Source: Certhia americana (lineage: Eukaryota; Chordata; Aves; Passeriformes; Certhiidae). Taken from it: a DNA stretch of 64,000 nt. The notes below the pieces were generated by a model, which saw only the letters and a list, made by a program, of their open reading frames with translations, searched no databases and was not told the origin of the DNA. Within the stretch, counting starts at the first letter, position 1. Each line of letters begins with the position of its first letter. Shown piece after piece: positions 59,807 through 64,000 of this stretch. The translations under genes were made by a program, and so were the position numbers. The stretch covers positions 61,086,509 to 61,150,508 of the forward strand of contig CM031860.1 of the NCBI GenBank assembly GCA_018697195.1, read 5' to 3'.

Positions 59807-62233
59807 GGATTCAGGATCAGTCACTGGAGGTGGTGATACAGAAAGTGCTGGAGCACATCCCAATGGAAAAACAAAGGGTAGGGAAATAGGGGAAGGAGGG
59901 ACTGGAATATTACAGCTGGGGACAATACATCAAAGATACACTGCTTCCACAGTTTCAATAATGAGGAACTCAGATATTTTAGGGGCAATTTCTTATATTA
60001 ATGGAACTAATTAATCTCTGGATAATTATTTTTCTAATGAGTATTTCCCAAGAAAAATTCAGCTTTCATATTGGGTAGAAAAACCCCAAACCAGTATGCT
60101 ACAACTTGACCTTACATTTGTGCATGTCCTGGTGATCTGTGTCAGGTGGGACAGTGTTTCTTATCAAGCCACTGCAGCAGCTCATCTCGAAGTTTCATTA
60201 CAGATTTGACCAGTTTTAATAACTCCACGTGTGCCAGTCTGTGGGAATTAGAGGAGGGATGTGGCCAATGAGAAGAGTTCACTTCCTAAAGAGGCACCAC
60301 TCAGCAGCCTGGGCTGTTGCTTAGGGTTCAGCTCACTGGTTTCTACAACATCTGGATATGTAGAGGTTTCTGTGGCTTTCTGTGAATTATCTGTGAATTT
60401 CCTTGTTAATTCTGAAAGGGGACACCCCACATGGCAGACCCCAGGAGATGATGAAGGCTTGCTGTAACACCAGGAACACCACAGTTTCAAAGCTACAGGT
60501 GGCTGAAACCATCTGAAGATGAGATGTGAACAGGATTACTTGTCTGTACACTGTGGTATCTACCACAGAGACACTAAAATATCATGATAAATGGAAATGA
60601 TTATTTTTACTACTCCCAAGTGCTTGTCTGGACTTCCAACAGCACCGGCTCCCTGCACGAATGCCACAAGTGCCTCTGAAAAGGTAGCAGGGGATTTCCT
60701 CAAAGGTAGAGAAATGCAGTAGGACCTGCCTGGAGCAGCTGAGCTGCTGAAGATGACAGCACAAGGGTCAGGAGCTCTCTCTCAAGAGCCTGGTTGAAAA
60801 AACAGCCCTGACCTGGGGTTCAACATTTCCTGTGAAATGACTCTCCATGGAGAGGGTGAGGAGTCCCAGACCCTAAGACTCCAGCAACAACATGGAAGTG
60901 GTAAGTAACTACACCTTATTCTGGGGGGAAACATCATGTGGGCACAAAGGTGGACAGGGCAGGAATCCTGCTGCTGCCACCCAGGTAATTTTGATAGAAC
61001 AGAACAAGGAATGGGGTTTCATTCCCAAGAGCTATGGGGGAGAAAAGGAACTGAGGGATAGACAACATCCTGTGAAAGAATGGGACAGGACCCTGATGCT
61101 GCAGAGTACAGAACCCCAAAGCCCCTTCTGCAGGGCTGTGAGCTCACAGCTATTGCAGTTTGGGTGTTTTCCCATAGAACAGCTGGCAGGAGACTACACA
61201 TCATTCAGAGGAAAACCTCCCAGATTAGAGAGGAGACTTTCTCAGTCAAACCCTGGAGCAATCAGGGACAGAGACAATACACTTCAGTGCTTTGAGAAGC
61301 AAAGACCAGGCAGTTCAGAGCTGAGCATGGCCAGATGCTTTTGTGGCTGGGCAGGGACCCCACAGGGGAGGACTCCTCCATGCCTTTGAGGGCAAGTGTA
61401 ACATCCCAGAATATGCAGACACACCTGGTGTGAACACATATGACATATGAGATGCTGCAGGGCCTTTGGAATAGGCAGCTACCAATATCCAGATACACAG
61501 CAAGTTAAAATACCTTAATGCTCATTTCCTGTGCTCCACCTGTAGTCACTGAGCTGGCAGGGAAGGCAAAGAGGCTCCACATGTGGCCATTTCACTGTGC
61601 AGCTGTAGCTGATGCAAACAGGGACATCCAAGGGAAGAGGACACACTTAACTCTCCTGCTTTAACCCAGCTAATCTCAAATTCTGTTCCTGATCAGGTAT
61701 TAACTGCAGCATTCTGGTTTCACCTGGACAAGCCAGTGTCTAGGAGAGTTATCCAAGAGGATATGGAAGACAAGCATTGTAATCTACTTCTGCTGTACAT
61801 AAAGCTGCAGGGTGTCAGCTGGTTTAATTGCTGGTCACAGTGTCACACCACAGTACAGTAATCCCAAGAAGGATTTGAATACAGAAAACAGATTTTTCTG
61901 TTTTACAGACTTAAATTTTTTAAAGTTTCTAAAACAGAAAAATACAATTGTACAAGAACAGTTCTAATGGCGTAAGAATTATCCCTTCTCCCCTCTCTGG
62001 TGAGCAATTGCCTCCACAATCTACCCAGTTTAGAGCTCAATTCCCTTTTTTTTCCAGCTCCTACCTCACTTCCAAGCAGCACATCCAGCTTTGCGTCATC
62101 ACACACGCTGTGGCCAGTGTGAGACAGGGAAGCAAAGAAGTTTCAGGAATGCAGAGTCCATCCTGTTCCCACTGCAGGGCTGCCATCTACAGCACACACG
62201 GATGCAGGCTTCCAACAGAAGCAACTACTATTT
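59807..62233. other. Receptor 3' flank and intergenic interval
   Basis: I find no AATAAA on the plus strand between the receptor stop and about 62360, so its 3' UTR end cannot be placed. The 165-codon frame at 60892-61389 has no motif and no splice partners and is treated as chance. No repeat was named here. Confidence 0.5.
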
Positions 62234-63260
62234 TGTCTTATAAATAAGAAAAGTTTATTAAATCATTTAGACTTGAAAGAAGTCACAATAATCAATGCAC
62301 TCAACAATTACAGCAAGTGCATCCTGTACACCACCAACCCAAATGGATTGATTCTGCATTTTATAAATAAAAATTAACATATTTACAGTGAGAAATAAAA
62401 GCATGGCATTAGGCAGTTAAATTAGCAGATTACACAAATGCCTACCAGTTGTTTTTTTTTAAAAAGTACAAATCTACAAGATTACATACAACACGTATGA
62501 CTTCATTAGGTTTAAATTTTCAGAATCACAACATTTTTGTACATAATTTTGACTATGGCTCTTCCAACCACTGCCTATAAAACCCCCCATTTAATGGCAA
62601 GAAGCTCCTTTTCCTTCTCTACAGCTTCATCTGTATAAGATGCATTCCCTAAGATCTACTGTAGTGCAGAAGTATGAAATGATTTCCTCTAATGACAGGC
62701 TATGGACAGTGAAAATATGTACAACTGTGGTACTTTTTTGCTTTAAAAATAGTGCAGATTCCCAGTTTACCCACCAGGGACAAAAATGGAGTCGAAGTTC
62801 ATTTCAAAATCATCTTCATTTCACCAAAGAGCAAGTGATCCAGATAGACACTCACTAGGCTTAGAGACTGTAATTTGCTCTATAAAAATACAGTATTTTA
62901 ATTCTATTTACATGTTACAGATCTCTCACTCACCCAGCAAGCTGACATTTACAGGCTTCAAAAAAACCCAAGAAACCCCCCCCAAAAAGGATAATGGAGC
63001 ACAACATTGGCAAGCACAGCAGCTGGACCCGTCTGCTTAGGAGAGCAAAGGTAAGGAAAATGGAATGTGAAAGGTTTGGTTACTGGGCTTCATTGGCTGT
63101 CAAAGTAAACGAAAATCTGTCCAACACGTCTTATACATTAAACATGGCAAAAAAAAGCTGAAGTAAACTATTCCCAAGATAAACATTCTGCATCATAGGA
63201 TCCTTCTGCTGAACAATCCCTGTGAAACCTGCCGAGTGGAAGAAGTGATCCTGAGGATAG
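62234..63260 (-). other. EIF2AK3: EIF2AK3 3' UTR
   Basis: A/T-rich sequence following the stop codon of the PERK terminal exon on the minus strand. A canonical AATAAA (plus-strand TTTATT at 62254-62259) is followed about 20 bases later by the likely cleavage site near 62235. This gives a 3' UTR of about 1.0 kb. Plus-strand AATAAA strings at about 62363 and 62394 lie inside it and could end a convergent transcript. Confidence 0.6.
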
Positions 63261-63437
63261 TTATTTGCTTGGTTGTCTGGAATGTTTATTTCCTGATAGA
63301 CTCATTGTCCGTGACCTCTGCCTGAGCACGGGTTTGGGTGGGAGCTCCAAGTCTTCAAAGACAGGATTTTCTATGATTGCTGCAGCCTCTGGTCGTTCAG
63401 TGGGACTTGGAGAGAGCATGTCCTTCACCATGGTGTA
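63261..63437 (-). CDS. EIF2AK3: PERK eIF2-alpha kinase, terminal coding exon
   Basis: Read on the minus strand, acceptor GTTTTCTTTCAG is followed by [18 protein letters not shown], then a stop at 63261-63263 after 58 codons. M-[VL]-x-D-M-L-S-P-S-P-x-E-R-P-E-A is the end of the kinase C-lobe of EIF2AK3 (PERK). The following I-I-E-N-x-V-F-E-D-L and L-R-Q-R-S-R segments match its C-terminal tail. PERK is an ER-membrane kinase that phosphorylates eIF2-alpha during the unfolded-protein response. The rest of the gene lies beyond the right edge; no other PERK exon is visible in 63441-64000. The tail ends K-H-S-R-Q-P-S-K, about ten residues shorter than I recall for the human protein. Confidence 0.95.
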   Translation of the reverse strand, partial: YTMVKDMLSPSPTERPEAAAIIENPVFEDLELPPKPVLRQRSRTMSLSGNKHSRQPSK

Positions 63438-64000
63438 CTGAAAGAAAACACAATACATATTACATGAACCAATCCATAAACTCTTCCTTATTTCATGTCC
63501 TGGCTTCAGCTGTGGCTGTGTGAACAAGTGGAAAATACCCCTTGTTGCTTTCTGAGTTATTTGGGTTTTAGTGCTTTGGCTCAGGAGTTAGAAGTGCACT
63601 AAATATTTTAAAATGTATCACTGTGCCTCTCTTAAATTGTCTTTACTGTCAAGAACTGAAAATGATTTGGCAAATCAAATCAGACTCAAGGTTTAATAGA
63701 ATTATGAAAAACTTCACTTTACTTGCAATGAAAATTAAATACATGATGCATAATTTATACATAATTTTTAGATTCATATTTAAGCCATCACATACTTTGC
63801 CACACTGAGTTTTTCTCATAGAAATTAGAAGTTTTCCTTTAAATACATGAGTAATTTGAATATTTGTTTCAAATTTAATCAGAATTAATGTCCTGATCCT
63901 GCTGAGTCCCTTTTCCCAGGCAGCCTTCAGCTGTAAACAGGAAGGTCTCATTTGGCCACTGGTCTGAAGCTACTTTTAACACCTGAAAGCACCTCAGCTT
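63438..64000 (-). other. EIF2AK3: EIF2AK3 last intron (partial)
   Basis: A/T-rich sequence upstream (minus strand) of the PERK terminal exon, beginning with its acceptor. No further PERK exon is recognisable, so the intron continues past the window edge. Confidence 0.8.

Noticed and set aside
59245..59889. 214-codon frame overlapping the last receptor exon
   Set aside because: Shadow frame of the GC-rich receptor coding exon; the receptor frame carries all the GPCR motifs.
1..64000. CRISPR arrays, tRNA or rRNA genes, bacterial operons, intact retroviruses
   Set aside because: None visible: no spaced direct repeats, no tRNA internal-promoter and acceptor-stem pairing noticed, no gag/pol/env blocks, and the sequence is plainly vertebrate.

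Overview
This is a stretch of vertebrate nuclear DNA, almost certainly from a bird. Four observations support that. CR1-type non-LTR retrotransposon fragments are scattered on both strands. Genes are split into short exons by GT/AG introns. Non-coding DNA dominates. The C-terminal exon of the PERK kinase gene (EIF2AK3) can be read on the minus strand at the right edge. A run of ten N at 47022-47031 shows that this is a draft assembly. There are no bacterial-type operons, phage, CRISPR arrays or tRNA genes.

Layout. (1) 1-23.1 kb: a plus-strand gene that I reconstruct from five phase-consistent coding exons (17120-23105), plus a plausible 5' exon at 1178-1263. Together they predict a 233-residue protein with two copies of a K-S-I-Y-x-x-D-Y motif and a Trp-rich tail. 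It resembles small axonemal or sperm microtubule-associated proteins, but I cannot name it. (2) 23.1-48.2 kb: a roughly 25-kb gene-poor interval with CR1 fragments, microsatellites, a 16-bp minisatellite, A/T-rich tracts and a perfect 27-bp duplication. One 250-codon open frame (33742-34494, minus) is probably not a gene. (3) 46.97-49.35 kb: a (CTTT)n tract with the assembly gap, a 22-copy CATCC pentanucleotide array, then a CpG-rich block with a GC box, two possible non-coding exons and a G-rich degenerate minisatellite. This is probably a promoter, perhaps of the next gene. (4) 54.49-59.81 kb: a three-coding-exon aminergic GPCR of 368 residues on the plus strand, closest by eye to the 5-HT4 / histamine-H2 group, with a mosaic ligand pocket. 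(5) 62.2-63.44 kb: the last coding exon and 3' UTR of EIF2AK3 on the minus strand, convergent with the receptor gene.

The three genes do not form a functional unit; they are ordinary neighbours. EIF2AK3 anchors synteny: in mammals its neighbours include TEX37, FOXI3 and RPIA. The small-protein gene sits near where TEX37 might be expected, but I see no convincing sequence similarity to TEX37. The receptor is not a neighbour of EIF2AK3 in mammals as far as I know, so it may be a lineage that mammals lost or moved. All protein identities come from reading motifs by eye; no search was run.
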